Assembly: GCF_029784155.1 (NCBI RefSeq)
Contig: NC_073693.1
Span: forward strand, 314,573,536-314,637,535
Length of the DNA stretch: 64,000 bases
DNA from: Uranotaenia lowii
Lineage: Eukaryota; Arthropoda; Insecta; Diptera; Culicidae
Reading direction: 5' to 3'
Position numbers and translations under genes: made by a program. Under the pieces are notes generated by a model. That model made no database searches and had not been told where the DNA came from. It was given only the letters and a program-made list of their open reading frames with translations. Position 1 is the stretch's first letter. Each line of letters starts with the position of its first letter. Positions 1-9,876 of this stretch are shown here, in pieces.

Positions 1-515
1 GTTTTTATTCACATTTGAACAAAAACAAAGTTGGCGAATACAAACATATAACGATTCAAAAAATTATTGATATAATCAACAAGCTTGATTTTTGACCCTT
101 GGACCCAAAATTTTATAAAAAAGGTAGCCGAAATCACTGAAAAATCTGGTTTACCACAGAACTTTGAGCAAAATTTCATCACAGAATCTATGTTTGAAGA
201 ATTTTTAAAATTTTCACATAGATAACAAACTTTTATAAATTTTTGTAAATATTTTCAAAATAATAAACTTTTAAGTCACTTTAAACTTTTATATTCCGAC
301 TCTAATTCATTAACACAAGGTCATGTTAATCTATGATATCTGTAATTAGTTTTCAATTTATTGATGTTTCACATGATTTCCGAATAAACTTCATAGAAGT
401 AGCGTTACAGAGAACCGTAACAGAATTTTAGGTTTAAATAACAAAATTTGAGCTTGGATTCCGGTAACGATACAGGATTTGTCTATGTATCGTGTGACAA
501 ACATATTTTAACTAA
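1..515. other. Unassigned AT-rich DNA
   Basis: No open reading frame of note, no RNA gene and no repeat structure that I can recognise. The stretch from 661 to 1766, after the foldback, is equally featureless apart from AT-richness. Confidence 0.5.
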
Positions 516-660
516 GTGCTGGTGAATCTCTTTTTTAAGCTTTTTTTTCCTAAGATTTAAGCTTTTTTTTGCCTTGAGAGCATAGGAGATGAAAGTTTAA
601 ATCTGAAGAAAAAAGCTTAAATCTGAGGAAAAAAGCTTAAATTTGAGAGATGTGCTCCAC
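516..660. repeat. Small foldback repeat
   Basis: Two arms face each other. The left arm (about 516-580) contains AAGCTTTTTTTTCC and AGATTTAAGC; the right arm (about 595-660) contains the complementary GCTTAAATCTGAGGAAAAAA twice in tandem. The outer ends also pair roughly (GGTGAATCTC against GAGAGATGTGC). It looks like a short foldback or hairpin MITE. No target duplication was identified and the family is not recognised. Confidence 0.5.
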
Positions 661-1766
661 ACGGATTGTACATCGTTGCCGGGATCTGCTGACGACAGCA
701 AAGATGACCTCATGTGAGCTTGAAAGTCGAAAAGCTTCATTCTTATTCATTCAATAAGTGTTGCGCAACTTTGAGCTTGTGTGGTATTCAGATTTCAATG
801 ATTGAGACGTTTCCATCACATTTTCAAAGGCCATTTTATGCTATTCTATTCTGTTTTGTTTATTTATAGAGGATTTTAACCAACATGGTCATTCGTCCTC
901 TTATAAATTTTTTTTTATGCTTACGTCATTTTGCTTTTTGTCAAATAAGTTTGTTTTTAACATAATTCAGCACCAGCGCATAAAGCATTGATCATTCAGA
1001 AATGGTGAAATCAGATATTGTCCTGTTTCATCAGTTCACCTGAATGGACTGCTTCATCACCAGTTTTGAACCCATAAAACTTCAGTATCTGTTGATACAT
1101 GCTACACTCTGAATAAAAGCATTGTAAAACTACTAAATTCGTGGTTTAAATTTACAACACGCAGCCATGTTTTTGAGTCAAATATGTGTTGTTGTTTAAA
1201 TTACCTCCCGCATAGCTATTCTAATATGTGTGAAATATGGCTACGCATAGTAAATTAAACTGCGTTTCACTTTGTGCGTAGTAATGTTGATATGGTTTAT
1301 GATAAAACTTATGTGTGTTATGATAGAGATTATGCATACCGAGCTTGATTTAAATAAGATTACTATGCATTATGACATTATTAAACAGCAGCATAATATA
1401 CTTAGCGCAATAAATAAATAGTAATTTGAATATTTAAAATGCATTAGGTTTATTAAACGTAAGTTGAAAGTGAACCTGCAATACAAAACAGCAGAATTCA
1501 TTTAAAGAACATTAATAAGTATAAACAATAAGAATATTAACCGAGTTCAGTGCAGTCGAAACTTTGAAAAGTGTTGATTTTTAGGAATATTTTTGTTTAT
1601 GGAAAACTCTCTACATCAAAAAACAATAGTACAACATCTTAAAGACTTATTCATGAATCATCGGGAACAGTAAATTTTATTGTTGTGTTTCAGTTTGTTG
1701 GGGTACACAGAAAAACTTATACTTTCCGAATCCGTTCTTCCGAAGGCCCTGTTGAAAAGTAACGAA

Positions 1767-2740
1767 AAACTGTCATAACTCCTTTTTGCGTGCGGTGGCT
1801 CAAATAGACTTCGTTGGATTCCCCTTAAAAAAAACTACATTTGATACGTCCCTTTTTGTTCAAAAAAATTGGATCGGGAATGTAGGGGAATGGAGGGTGA
1901 AATCAGTCATAGCTCCAGTTTCCGAAGCGTGTGGTAACTCAAGCAGCTTTCATTGGATTTTTTGTGAAAAATTGCACAAGATACGTCCCATTTGGAGAAA
2001 ATTTTCTAGTCTATACATCCTTTTTTTAAATATTTGAAAAATTTTGGGGCATTGAAGGTAAAAACAGCACTTTCTCCATTTTCCAGAGCATGTGGTGGCT
2101 CAATAAGTCTTCATTTGATTTTTCGGAAGAAAAAAAGCATAAGATAAGTCTCATTTTGTTCTAAATTTTCAAGTCCGAGCATGCTTTTTTGCAATGGAGT
2201 GTTAAAACAGCCATTACTCCATTTTCCGAAGCTTGCGGTAACTCAAACAGCCTTATCGTCGAAAAAAAATTACACAAGAAACGTCATAGAAAATGCGTTT
2301 TCTAAACAATTTGAAAAATGTAGGGGAATTGAGAGTAAAACATCCATAACTTAATTTTCCGAAGCGTGCGGTGGCTTAAACAGCATACATTAAATTTCTC
2401 GAAAAAAATCACAAAAGATTCGTCTCATTTGGTTCAAAAATTTCAAGCCTGAACATAGTTTTTTTTCGGAAATAATTGAAAAATATGGAGGAATAGAGGG
2501 TAAAAACAGCCATCACTCCATTTTCCGAAGTGTGCAGTGGCTCAGGCAGCCTTCATTGAATTTCTTAGAAAAAAAAATCACACAAGGTATGTCTAATTTT
2601 TTTTTTAAATTTTCATATCTAAATTAGTTTTTTCCTGGACTGTTTACAAAATACAGGGGAATTAGGGGTTTAAATGGTATTATGACTCCGTTCGTAAGCT
2701 TTTGTGGCGTCTGAAACTACGTTCAATCAATTCTCCGGAC
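1767..2740. repeat. Degenerate tandem array, about 135-170 bp units
   Basis: At least six units follow one another, starting near 1767, 1907, 2067, 2209, 2343 and 2509, with a decayed start near 2677. Each begins with a form of CCATAACTCCATTTTCCGAA, followed by a GTGTGGTGGCTCAAACAG-like stretch, an A-rich segment, a form of ACAAGATACGTCTCATTTGG, and ends GGGGAATTGAGGGTAAAAACAG. Unit length drifts because of homopolymer indels. Divergence is high, so this is an old array. Short open frames inside it are chance. It is probably satellite or minisatellite DNA; no coding function is visible. Confidence 0.75.
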
Positions 2741-2901
2741 ATTTTAACCAAAAGAAAATACTTTTTCAGAGATTTGTTTTGTGTAGAAGGGAAGATATTT
2801 AATTTCTTCGCGGATTATACACTTTTTCTCATTTGTGGAATGTTTTGCCAACGGTTGATGATATAATTAATACAGGGTTTTTCGATTTTTATTGTTCCTC
2901 C

Positions 2902-3118
2902 TGTGAGGACTTGATTGCCGCTGGGAAATGGGACCTCGGTAACCGAACACAACCTACCTGCTGAAAAGCTGGGAATTGAAAGAGGACGTTACCTCGTCGG
3001 CTACAAGCAAGTGTGCCGAGTCGGGGATGGGCACTCAACGATGAGTGTCGTGCTTGAAGTGGCATCATCGCTCAGCCCATACCGCGTTGGGTTCGTGTGC
3101 TCAAAGTCAGCCCACACA
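2902..3118 (-). repeat. 3' LTR of the gypsy element
   Basis: 217 bp, matching 9553-9769 throughout. In element sense it starts TGTG and ends CACA. The outer flank 2897-2901 is CCTCC, matching 9770-9774. A purine-rich tract immediately precedes it in element sense. Confidence 0.93.
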
Positions 3119-3131
3119 TTCACCCTCTTCT
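3119..3131 (-). other. Polypurine tract of the gypsy element
   Basis: In element sense the 13 bases before the 3' LTR read AGAAGAGGGTGAA, a purine-rich run at the place where plus-strand DNA synthesis is primed in LTR elements. Assigned by position and composition. Confidence 0.65.
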
Positions 3132-3818
3132 CAGAAAAAGAAAAGAAGAAAAAAATAAGATAGAATAAACCTAGCGCTAATTGCTAACACCTCTTTTGAA
3201 ATACTATACGATAGATTTACTTTTTCCATTTTAATTGAATATTTATACATTTGTTTTTGGGAATTTTTGCTACACGGGATGTTACAATTTCTCCGGTAGT
3301 GTGCTTGCCCAATCAGGTTTGATAGGATAGTTACTCAACCTTGGTACACTCACTTTTGCGTGCCATCGTATGATGACTGAGTTTCCGCAGGGCCCGAGAT
3401 CAGGAATGTTCGAGCTCCCCAGAAGAAAAATTAACCCACCTGCAAACATATTTAATAAACTAAAACAATGTTATGGCCATTTACTTCGAGTTATCCTGAG
3501 TAACAAAATTTAGATTGATTGTTCTTTTCCTTTTTTTTTTTTAGTTTGGCGCAATTGAAGCTCACTATATAGGTAACCAACCAATTAAGCTTAAGATGAA
3601 ATCGTTTGAATCGTACCCCACTAAGTAGTGCATGAAACTATGACTATCAAGCTGATTTTCTTTATGGGGTGTTAAAGGAATTGAATCAAAACAAAAGAAA
3701 GAAAACGGTATTGACAAAAGTATTTTCGCAGCGACTGATATCACCATAAGTTAAAAATAATTAGTTCTATTACTGCGTATTTAATCGTTGATTTATTTTT
3801 CCAGATTTATTGCACTTA
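3132..3818 (-). other. 3' noncoding region of the gypsy element
   Basis: Between the integrase stop and the purine tract. I see no envelope-like frame, signal peptide or membrane segment that is convincing. A 60-residue frame at 3565-3747 is hydrophobic but has no supporting context. Confidence 0.6.
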
Positions 3819-4405
3819 TTACTGCTTGGTTACGATTTGGACATAGTCATTGAGGAACGCCGGTGTTCTTTTAACACGACTGGAACGGCTTGCAATGCCT
3901 GGTTGTGGTGATTCAACATCGCTATTTGTTTTGGAGAATTCGCTTGTGGAAGATTGTGCGGTTGAATCCCGCCACGGTTTTACTTTTTTGGTTTGTGATA
4001 CGTGCCGTTTAGAGATTTTTCCATCCTTGTCGCTGAGGATGAGGCTGCCATTTCGTTCCTCAATGACGGTGTGCCTAGTTGGTGAGAAGCGCGAATCCCC
4101 CTTCATACGTGTTAATCTTTGGACGACCACCTCATCCCCTGGTTTGGTTCGACAATCTCGGGCTCCCCGGCGAGCATCCTCACGCTGTTTTCCGTCTTGC
4201 TTAGCTGCTTGGTCCCTTAGCTGCACCAGGTTGTCGTCAATTGCGGGCTTGTTACGTAGAAGGAGGGGCAGCCCACGCTTGATTTTGCGCCCATACATTA
4301 GCTCTTCAGGTGGCACTTTAGTTATACTGTGGGCAGCCGCGTTGTGAGCCATCACTGCCTTCTTCAACTCCTCGTTGTAATTAGTTTTATCTGCGATAGC
4401 TTCAT
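3819..4405 (-). pseudogene. Integrase C-terminal part, out of frame
   Basis: This is the distal half of the gypsy integrase, continuing the core and the C-terminal tail. About 190 residues are open here: a stretch with NEELKKAVMAHNAAAHS and PPEELMYGRKIKRGLP, which in Ty3/gypsy integrases follows the catalytic glutamate, then a basic tail that ends near the stop at 3819. It lies in another frame than the upstream RT-integrase segment, whose frame ends at 4364. The distance between the glutamate-containing NGLAE and HNAAAHS is about ten residues shorter than in typical relatives, so a small out-of-frame deletion near 4395-4410 is more likely than a single-base change. No splice-site pair is seen here. 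Confidence 0.8.
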
Positions 4406-6398
4406 GGCGCTTTCCGCCAAACCATTTTGCTGCGGAAATAGTGGAGTCGATAGAACTAATGTGATGTCGCGTTGTTTGCAATAGTCTGCAAAATCCTTCC
4501 CGCCAAATGGAGGTCCGTTATCGGTCTTGACTGTCTTTGGGAATCCTTCTTTTTCAAAGATATCATCAAGGACCTTTCTTGTACACTCAAAACTGGTAGA
4601 TTTTATAGGTTTGGCCAAAATGTATCTTGATTTGTAATCGATAATAACAAGTATTAGAATGCCACCGAATTTTACGTAAGGCCCGTTGAAGTCTAGAGCA
4701 ATGGCTTCCCAAGCTGTTTTTGGAATGGGTATTCTTTCCATAGGCGTAGTTCTTTCTGGCTTACCATTAATACAACATGTCCTACACGATTCGACCCAGT
4801 TGGTGACGTCTTTGGGCATGCCAGGCCACCATACGCGTTGCCGCGTTATACTTTTCATTTTTGCGGTAGACGGGTGTCCTTCGTGTGCCACTTCCAAAGC
4901 ACGCATCTGAAGTGCCTTTGGTATAATAGCACATCCAGTTTTGATTATTATTCCTTCCCTTACAAAAAGATCTTTCTCTATTGTTTGATATCTTTTTAAT
5001 TCTGGAGACCAAGTTCCCGTATTTAATGCTTTCATAACATTTTTCAGAATCTCATCCTTATCCGTTGCGTTTCTTATCTCTGTTTCAGTCAGGAATTCAA
5101 CAGCATTTGCCTCGAGAGTGGCTATCTCCCACGGACTGCTCTCTTCATCGAACGGGACGTCTTCTGCGTTATACAACCTTGACGGTGGGTCAGCAATGTT
5201 CTCTTTACCCCGCACATACTCGACATCGTAACGATAAGGACTCAACCTCAGGGCCCATCCATCAGCACGTGTTAAGGCACGCCTTGAGTCATCTCTGGAC
5301 CTGTTCAGGATAAACGCGACCCCTTGCGCATCTGTACGTAGTGTGAAATGTCTGCCGAGTAGGAAGTAGGAGAAATGCTCTACCGCCCACACCGCAGCTA
5401 GTGCTTCCCTTTGGTTCTGTGCGTACTTGCGTTCCGTAGGTGTCAGGGACTTCGAGGCAAAACTGATCACACGCGGGGCTGCATTGCTTCCCTCTTGCAC
5501 AAGCACAGCACCCAGAGCGACAGGGCTAGCATCCGTGTAGAGAATTGTCTTATCATACTCCGAGAAGAAACCCAAGGAAATTGTACAGTCGATTATTCGC
5601 TGTTTAACCGTGACGAAAGCTTTTCTTTGCTCCGGACCCCAAGACCACGATTTCGACGCAGTCGCTGTCCACAAAGGACTGGAAATATCAGCAAAGTTTT
5701 TCAAATACGGGCTAAGAAAAGAGGCCAACCCTAAAAAGCTTCGGAGTTCTGACAGTGAAGTTGGTTCTCTGAAATTGCGGATGCTTCTAATTTTTTCATC
5801 GTTAATATGGAATCCCCGTTCATCGAGCTTATGACCGATGAACTCTAAGCTAGTCTTGTCAAATTCGCACTTAGCAGTGTTTAGTGTCAGGTTGTTGCGT
5901 TGCAAAATTTGTAAAACTTTTTCAACTGTTTCATGAAGTCCTTTTAGGGTGTCCGAGAAGATTAAGAAATCGTCGATGTAAACAATCATGTTGCTGTAAA
6001 CTGGTTTCAGAATTCTCACCATTTCCTGCTGAAATATTTCAGGTGCACAGTTCACGCCAAACATGAGTCTGGTGAATCTGTACATACCGTCTTCAGTCAG
6101 GAACGTGGTCAGTTCCCTAGACTCGTCACATAGTTCTAGGTGATAAAAGGCGTTTCGCAGATCGAGCTTTGTGAAGAATTTTGCTCCGTGGAGTTTGATT
6201 CTCATTTCCTCGAGCAATGGCAATCTAAAAAATTGGCGATTGATCGCTCGATTAGGGGCGCGCATGTTCACCACGAGTCGAAAATCGCTTTTTCCCTTTG
6301 CTACCGCGGACATGCCGCTTATCCATGTGGGGGCGGAGTTTACTTTTTCTATTATATTTTGCGCTTCCATTTCATGTAACCTCCGACGAGCTCCTTCC
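4364..6398 (-). CDS. pol: Gypsy pol: reverse transcriptase, RNase H, integrase
   Basis: The catalytic part of the polyprotein that copies the element's RNA and inserts the DNA. The frame is open from 6553, but the part above 6398 is intron. Counting from 6553, RT motif A (DLRNAF) is near residue 131, YIDD is at 192-195, the RNase H motif TDAS is at 340-343, and the integrase zinc finger has His 557 and 560 and Cys 590 and 593. The integrase triad residues are Asp 621 (DFNG), Asp 678 (TDNG) and Glu 714 (GLAE), so the last spacing is 35 residues. The frame then runs off into a short unrelated tail and stops at 4364. Protease lies upstream across an intron-like gap. RT and RNase H look intact; integrase is broken downstream of the glutamate. 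Confidence 0.93.
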
Positions 6399-6611
6399 CT
6401 GTAAGTATCGTCAAGTGTTATCATGTGTTGAGCGTAAAAATTTAGAGCAGTTATCTTAAAATATTCTGTGACTAGTTTAGTACATTGTTCAGTAGTGAAT
6501 CTTGCAATGATTATCATATTAGCTTTATTAATTATGTTTGTATTGGAAGCCAAGAAATAGGAATAATTGAATAATAATTGTGGTTCATCTTTTTTGTTTT
6601 TTTTTTTTTAC
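6399..6611 (-). other. Spliceosomal intron candidate between protease and RT
   Basis: A 213-bp interval on the minus strand. It begins CAG|GTAAAA (first intron base 6611) and ends CTTACAG|G (last intron base 6399). The protease frame stops two bases into the interval with TAA. RT-domain homology begins immediately after it. Removing the interval joins a split arginine codon and keeps one continuous frame into the conserved start of the RT domain. The interval itself also happens to be open in the RT frame back to 6553, but its sequence there does not resemble RT. A T-run on the plus strand (6595-6609) is an A-rich stretch just after the donor. Not tested by RNA. Confidence 0.8.
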
Positions 6612-7102
6612 CTGTACGCTGCAGGAACATTATAGTAGGCGCTTTTGGTAGGTGGGACTGTTCGGTCGATATTAAATCTAACTTTAACGTCCGGCATTTT
6701 AGGGAAAGGTTGAACCTTTTCGAATTGATTAATGTTTCCTACGCTGAGCAGTCCGATATCACTTGATGTAGATCGACCCAAAAGTGACTTCATCCCTCTA
6801 GGTATGACATGAAAAGTAGTGGTGAGCTTAGGCTTGTTAGACCCAATAATTGCGATTTCAGCTCTGATGCTACACTCAATGGCCAGCGGTTCACGAGATC
6901 CGTAAGCGTGAAGTTTTTTGTTCGGAGAATCAATAATCTCTATTTTTGCTTTCCCTGATTGAGCCTCATTTTTCAGTTGAGTCCAATCATTCCCTCCAAT
7001 TATATTGGCGTCAGCTCCCGAGTCCACGAGAAACCGTATTGGGGTTGATGACCCAATCGAACAGTCAAACTGCACATCCTCGAGAGAAAGGGCATGAACC
7101 GT
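6612..7102 (-). CDS. Gypsy aspartic protease
   Basis: The polyprotein-processing protease of the element, about 163 codons plus two bases. The active-site motif FLVDSGADANIIGG lies near residue 22, which is the expected position at the protease start, and ILGRSTSSDIGLL-like sequence (SLLGRSTSSD) follows about 80 residues later, as in retroviral-type proteases. The downstream part already belongs to the link with RT and ends at an AG|GT donor (6612/6611). The upstream end is an AG acceptor (7103/7102). It has no convincing start codon of its own; a GTG at 7075 is not likely to be used. It therefore seems to be an internal exon between gag and RT. Confidence 0.85.
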
Positions 7103-7242
7103 CTGATTATAATAAAAAGAAAATGTGATGTTGGAGATCAGTCATATTGAAAATCAATCATTGTTTTCCTAATTCCTAAGTTAGTTTTTCTTCTAAAATC
7201 AGTTTATTTATTATTTAATCTCTATATTCAATCATCGTATAC
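7103..7242 (-). other. Spliceosomal intron candidate between gag and protease
   Basis: A 140-bp interval on the minus strand starting CAG|GTATAC (7242) and ending AATCAG|AC (7103). It falls between codons (phase 0) of the gag frame. Without splicing, gag stops five codons later at 7228. With splicing, the gag frame runs directly into the protease frame, which is open for nine codons before the first protease-like residues. The stretch before the acceptor in element sense is T-rich. As with the second intron, the evidence is the coincidence of GT-AG ends with exact frame restoration. Confidence 0.78.
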
Positions 7243-8637
7243 CTGTTTGTGGTCCTGTTTATCGTCATCTGGGGAATCTAACTCCTTTGAAGGGATTTCG
7301 TGAATTCTCTGGCTATGCATGGAGTTGATGTGCTGTTGTTGTCGACATGCCGCCGAGTAGTGACCACGTTGGCCACATTTCCTGCAATCGCGGTCAAGTG
7401 CCGGACATTTCCTATTTCTGTGGCGGTAGAGGAAACACATTGGACATCTGCGCCCCGGTGGCCACTGTCGCTCGCTGTCGTTGATTCGATGGTGTTTAGC
7501 ATACGGTTCTTCGTTTCTGTTGCCGACCCTGTTACGTTTGTGATATTGCTGGTAGTAAGGGCGACCTTGACCACTCCGAATCTGTAAGATGCTAGGCTCC
7601 TCTCGTCGTCTACCTTCGGATTCGAATGCTTCATTGCGGGTAGCGGATTGTACAATGAAGTTCGTTTCGTAGCCAAATGTTCTAGCCTGCTTCACTAGCT
7701 CCCTGCTCCTGAGCCCTGCTAGGAGTTGCGCTCGTACAAATCTGTCCTCGTCTTCAACGCTATAGTTGCAAGATCTCACCTTGCCCATCAATCTAGCGTG
7801 AAAGGACACGGCAGACTCGTCGATTGCTTGGACCATTCTCGAAAAAGCCTCATGTTCTGCGGCCGTATCTGTCATAGATTTTAAGTATTTCTCTATGTTG
7901 GACACGAATGTGCTGTAGCAGCTAGCACTTGACAAACTTGGGCGTAATTTGGCGGCATTTACGATTCCCTGGAGTTCGGTGCCCATAGATAGGTAAAGGA
8001 GCTGGGTCCTCTTGACAGGATCTAGCACGTTGCTGAGGGACGCCGCAATCTCAAAATTCTCAACGTAGCGATTCCACTCCTCCCACATCTTGTTGGCTGC
8101 TACCCCTGGGGGGAACGGTTTTAGATGGTCCCATCGGATGCCTGAATTTACTCTACTACCGTGAATGCTTACTTCATTCGAAAGTTTCCAGCTTTCGTCG
8201 GGGCGAGGATCGGTCTCAACCCTCTTCACCGGTGGGTTTTGGATGTGCATCAAAGCGGTATTAATATTGGCAATCATCTCCTCCATACGCTGGATTCTTT
8301 CGGCGTTGGCGCGGTTCAACGATTCTTGTCCCTTACGCTTGCACGGGGTTGTCTCGGGTGTCGTGTCGGGAGTTGACGAAACCGTAGACGGAGAACCTGA
8401 TGAATATGATGGGGAGCGCGTTTCATCCGAGCTAGAGCTGTTTGCATCATGACACGTAGGGTGCGAGTTTGAGCTTTCGGCGGGAGGTAAAACATCGATG
8501 TTGCTGTGAGTAGTCGCTTGACTTTTCTCGCTGGATTGTTCTATGCTAACCAAACTGTTCGTTTGGTCGTCGCGTACATCTTCGCTGTCTGATCCGGAAT
8601 CGACGATGCGTCGTACGTAATTCGATTTGCGTAGCAT
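7228..8637 (-). CDS. gag: Gypsy Gag with two zinc knuckles
   Basis: The structural protein that coats the element RNA. From the ATG at 8637 it has 465 codons up to the splice donor at 7243, or 469 if translated to the stop at 7228. The frame is open up to 8742, but the upstream part crosses a possible acceptor (AG at 8679-8680) and is probably leader. The N-terminal third is Ser/Thr-rich and low-complexity. A central region around WDHLKPFPPG and MWEEWNRYVENFEIAA is typical of insect gypsy gag. Two CCHC knuckles end the protein: CX2CX4HX4C beginning CPMC and again CRKC. It lies upstream of protease, separated by the 140-bp intron candidate. Confidence 0.9.
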   Translation of the reverse strand: MLRKSNYVRRIVDSGSDSEDVRDDQTNSLVSIEQSSEKSQATTHSNIDVLPPAESSNSHPTCHDANSSSSDETRSPSYSSGSPSTVSSTPDTTPETTPCKRKGQESLNRANAERIQRMEEMIANINTALMHIQNPPVKRVETDPRPDESWKLSNEVSIHGSRVNSGIRWDHLKPFPPGVAANKMWEEWNRYVENFEIAASLSNVLDPVKRTQLLYLSMGTELQGIVNAAKLRPSLSSASCYSTFVSNIEKYLKSMTDTAAEHEAFSRMVQAIDESAVSFHARLMGKVRSCNYSVEDEDRFVRAQLLAGLRSRELVKQARTFGYETNFIVQSATRNEAFESEGRRREEPSILQIRSGQGRPYYQQYHKRNRVGNRNEEPYAKHHRINDSERQWPPGRRCPMCFLYRHRNRKCPALDRDCRKCGQRGHYSAACRQQQHINSMHSQRIHEIPSKELDSPDDDKQDHKQVYDD

Positions 8638-8954
8638 TTTTGTATTTCTTTCGAATTCAAGATCGGGTTGCTTCGTAACTGTAATCACAAAATAAATACG
8701 AACGCGATTAAAAATAAATTTCAAATTAGGGTGATTACACATGCAAGTATGTTCATTTTTTTTCTGCGAAAAATTAGTTGATTTTTTTGGATGTATTAGG
8801 ATGCTACTGAATGTAACGATTTTTAAAATTTGCTTCGAACGTTCTCTACCGAATTGGCGTGAGTGATTTCTGCTTTGTAATAATATTATGACTTTTTTTA
8901 TTCTTGCGCAGCTATTTATGGACCGCTGTTGCGCGCCTTTCTAAACCAGATTTA

Positions 8955-9320
8955 CACGACAGTTTCTGACTCGCTATTGAGCGGTCATGCCTGACTAGCT
9001 TTTGCTCGGCCATTTTGGTTAGCTTTTGCGCGGTCATTCTGAACCAGCTGTTGCGCGGCCATTTCCGACCCGCCATTGCGCGGCCATTAGTGACCCGCTG
9101 TTTTTACTATCTAAATCAGCTTTTGCGCGGTCATTTCCGACCCGCCAGTGCGCGGCCATTTGTGACCCGCTTTTGCTATAATCTGAACTAGCTTTTGCGC
9201 GGCCATTTCGGACCCGCCATTGCGCGGTCATTCCAGACCCGCCATTGCGCGACCATTCCAGACCCGCCATTGCGCGGCCATTTCGGCCCGCTGTTGCGCG
9301 GCCATTTTATCGATCCGCTT
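8955..9320 (-). repeat. Tandem repeat in the gypsy leader, 25-bp unit with 72-bp period
   Basis: About 14 units of the form TTGCGCGGCCATTTCCGACC + CGCCA, with variants ending in AGCT. Two consecutive blocks repeat the order unit, unit, TA-rich spacer (GTTTTTACTATCTAAATCAG near 9099 and TTTGCTATAATCTGAACTAG near 9171), which gives a higher-order period of 72 bp. It lies in the 5' leader between the primer-binding-like site and gag. On the minus strand it happens to be open for 78 codons with a 24-residue repeat; I regard this as a by-product of the 72-bp period. A role in RNA packaging or promoter function is possible but not shown. Confidence 0.85.
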
Positions 9321-9537
9321 TTGCTCATTTTGGTACCCTGTTTAGGTATCTTGCGTTCGCTGAGTGACTAGTATGCGCAGCCATTTTGGCTCGCTCTGTG
9401 CGATTAACTTCTTTGAGTTTGTGTGTTCAATGCTTTTTTTTTTTTTTAGCTGCTCTCTTTTCCAGCGTAAATGCTTGTGGCTTAATCCGAGGTTCACAAA
9501 ATGTACAGAACAAAACAAATAAAAGAAATGCTCTACT

Positions 9538-9550
9538 GGCAGGTTCGCCA
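9538..9550 (-). other. Putative primer binding site of the gypsy element
   Basis: In element sense, TGGCGAACCTGCC starts two bases after the 5' LTR. TGG at this place is complementary to the CCA end of a tRNA. The tRNA species is not identified. The non-coding LTR element at 25773-30363 has almost the same site (TGGCGATCCTGCC). Confidence 0.65.
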
Positions 9551-9552
9551 AA

Positions 9553-9769
9553 TGTGAGGACTTGATTGCCGCTGGGAAATGGGACCTCGGTAACCGAACA
9601 CAACCTACCTGCTGAAAAGCTGGGAATTGAAAGAGGACGTTACCTCGTCGGCTACAAGCAAGTGTGCCGAGTCGGGGATGGGCACTCAACGATGAGTGTC
9701 GTGCTTGAAGTGGCATCATCGCTCAGCCCATACCGCGTTGGGTTCGTGTGCTCAAAGTCAGCCCACACA
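9553..9769 (-). repeat. 5' LTR of the gypsy element
   Basis: 217 bp, read as identical to 2902-3118. The outer flank 9770-9774 is CCTCC, matching 2897-2901. Confidence 0.93.
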
Positions 9770-9876
9770 CCTCCTATGTCCAAACAGCTTTCAAATTGGA
9801 AGTCAAAAGCGCTGAAGTTTTGGAGAATTTTTTTTTAAATCGTTAAACGTCGAAAAATTTTTTTGGGTTACAAGTA

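Larger units (their letters stand above)
2902..9769 (-). mobile_element. Ty3/gypsy LTR retrotransposon with introns
   Basis: An LTR retrotransposon of 6,868 bp on the minus strand. Two direct repeats of 217 bp (2902-3118 and 9553-9769), read as identical, begin TGTGTGGGC and end CTCACA in element sense. The 5-bp sequence CCTCC lies on both sides (2897-2901 and 9770-9774), so both boundaries are secure. The order in element sense is LTR, primer-binding-like site, leader with tandem repeats, gag, protease, RT, RNase H, integrase, purine tract, LTR. The order RT-RH-INT and a DD35E-type integrase are those of Ty3/gypsy. Identical LTRs imply recent insertion, yet integrase carries a frame break, so this copy is probably not autonomous now. 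Coding parts are separated by two intron-like intervals listed separately. Confidence 0.93.

Noticed and set aside
2902..3163. 82-residue frame in the gypsy LTR
   Set aside because: It is read through the LTR in antisense and occurs at both LTR copies only because they are identical.
4364..4481. A third intron at the integrase frame break
   Set aside because: No GT-AG pair is placed to restore the frame, and residues are missing rather than added.
3850..6379. Several plus-strand frames across the gypsy pol region
   Set aside because: They are antisense shadows of protease, RT and integrase.
9034..9270. 78-residue frame with a 24-residue repeat on the minus strand
   Set aside because: It results from the 72-bp period of the leader array; no start context or conservation supports translation.
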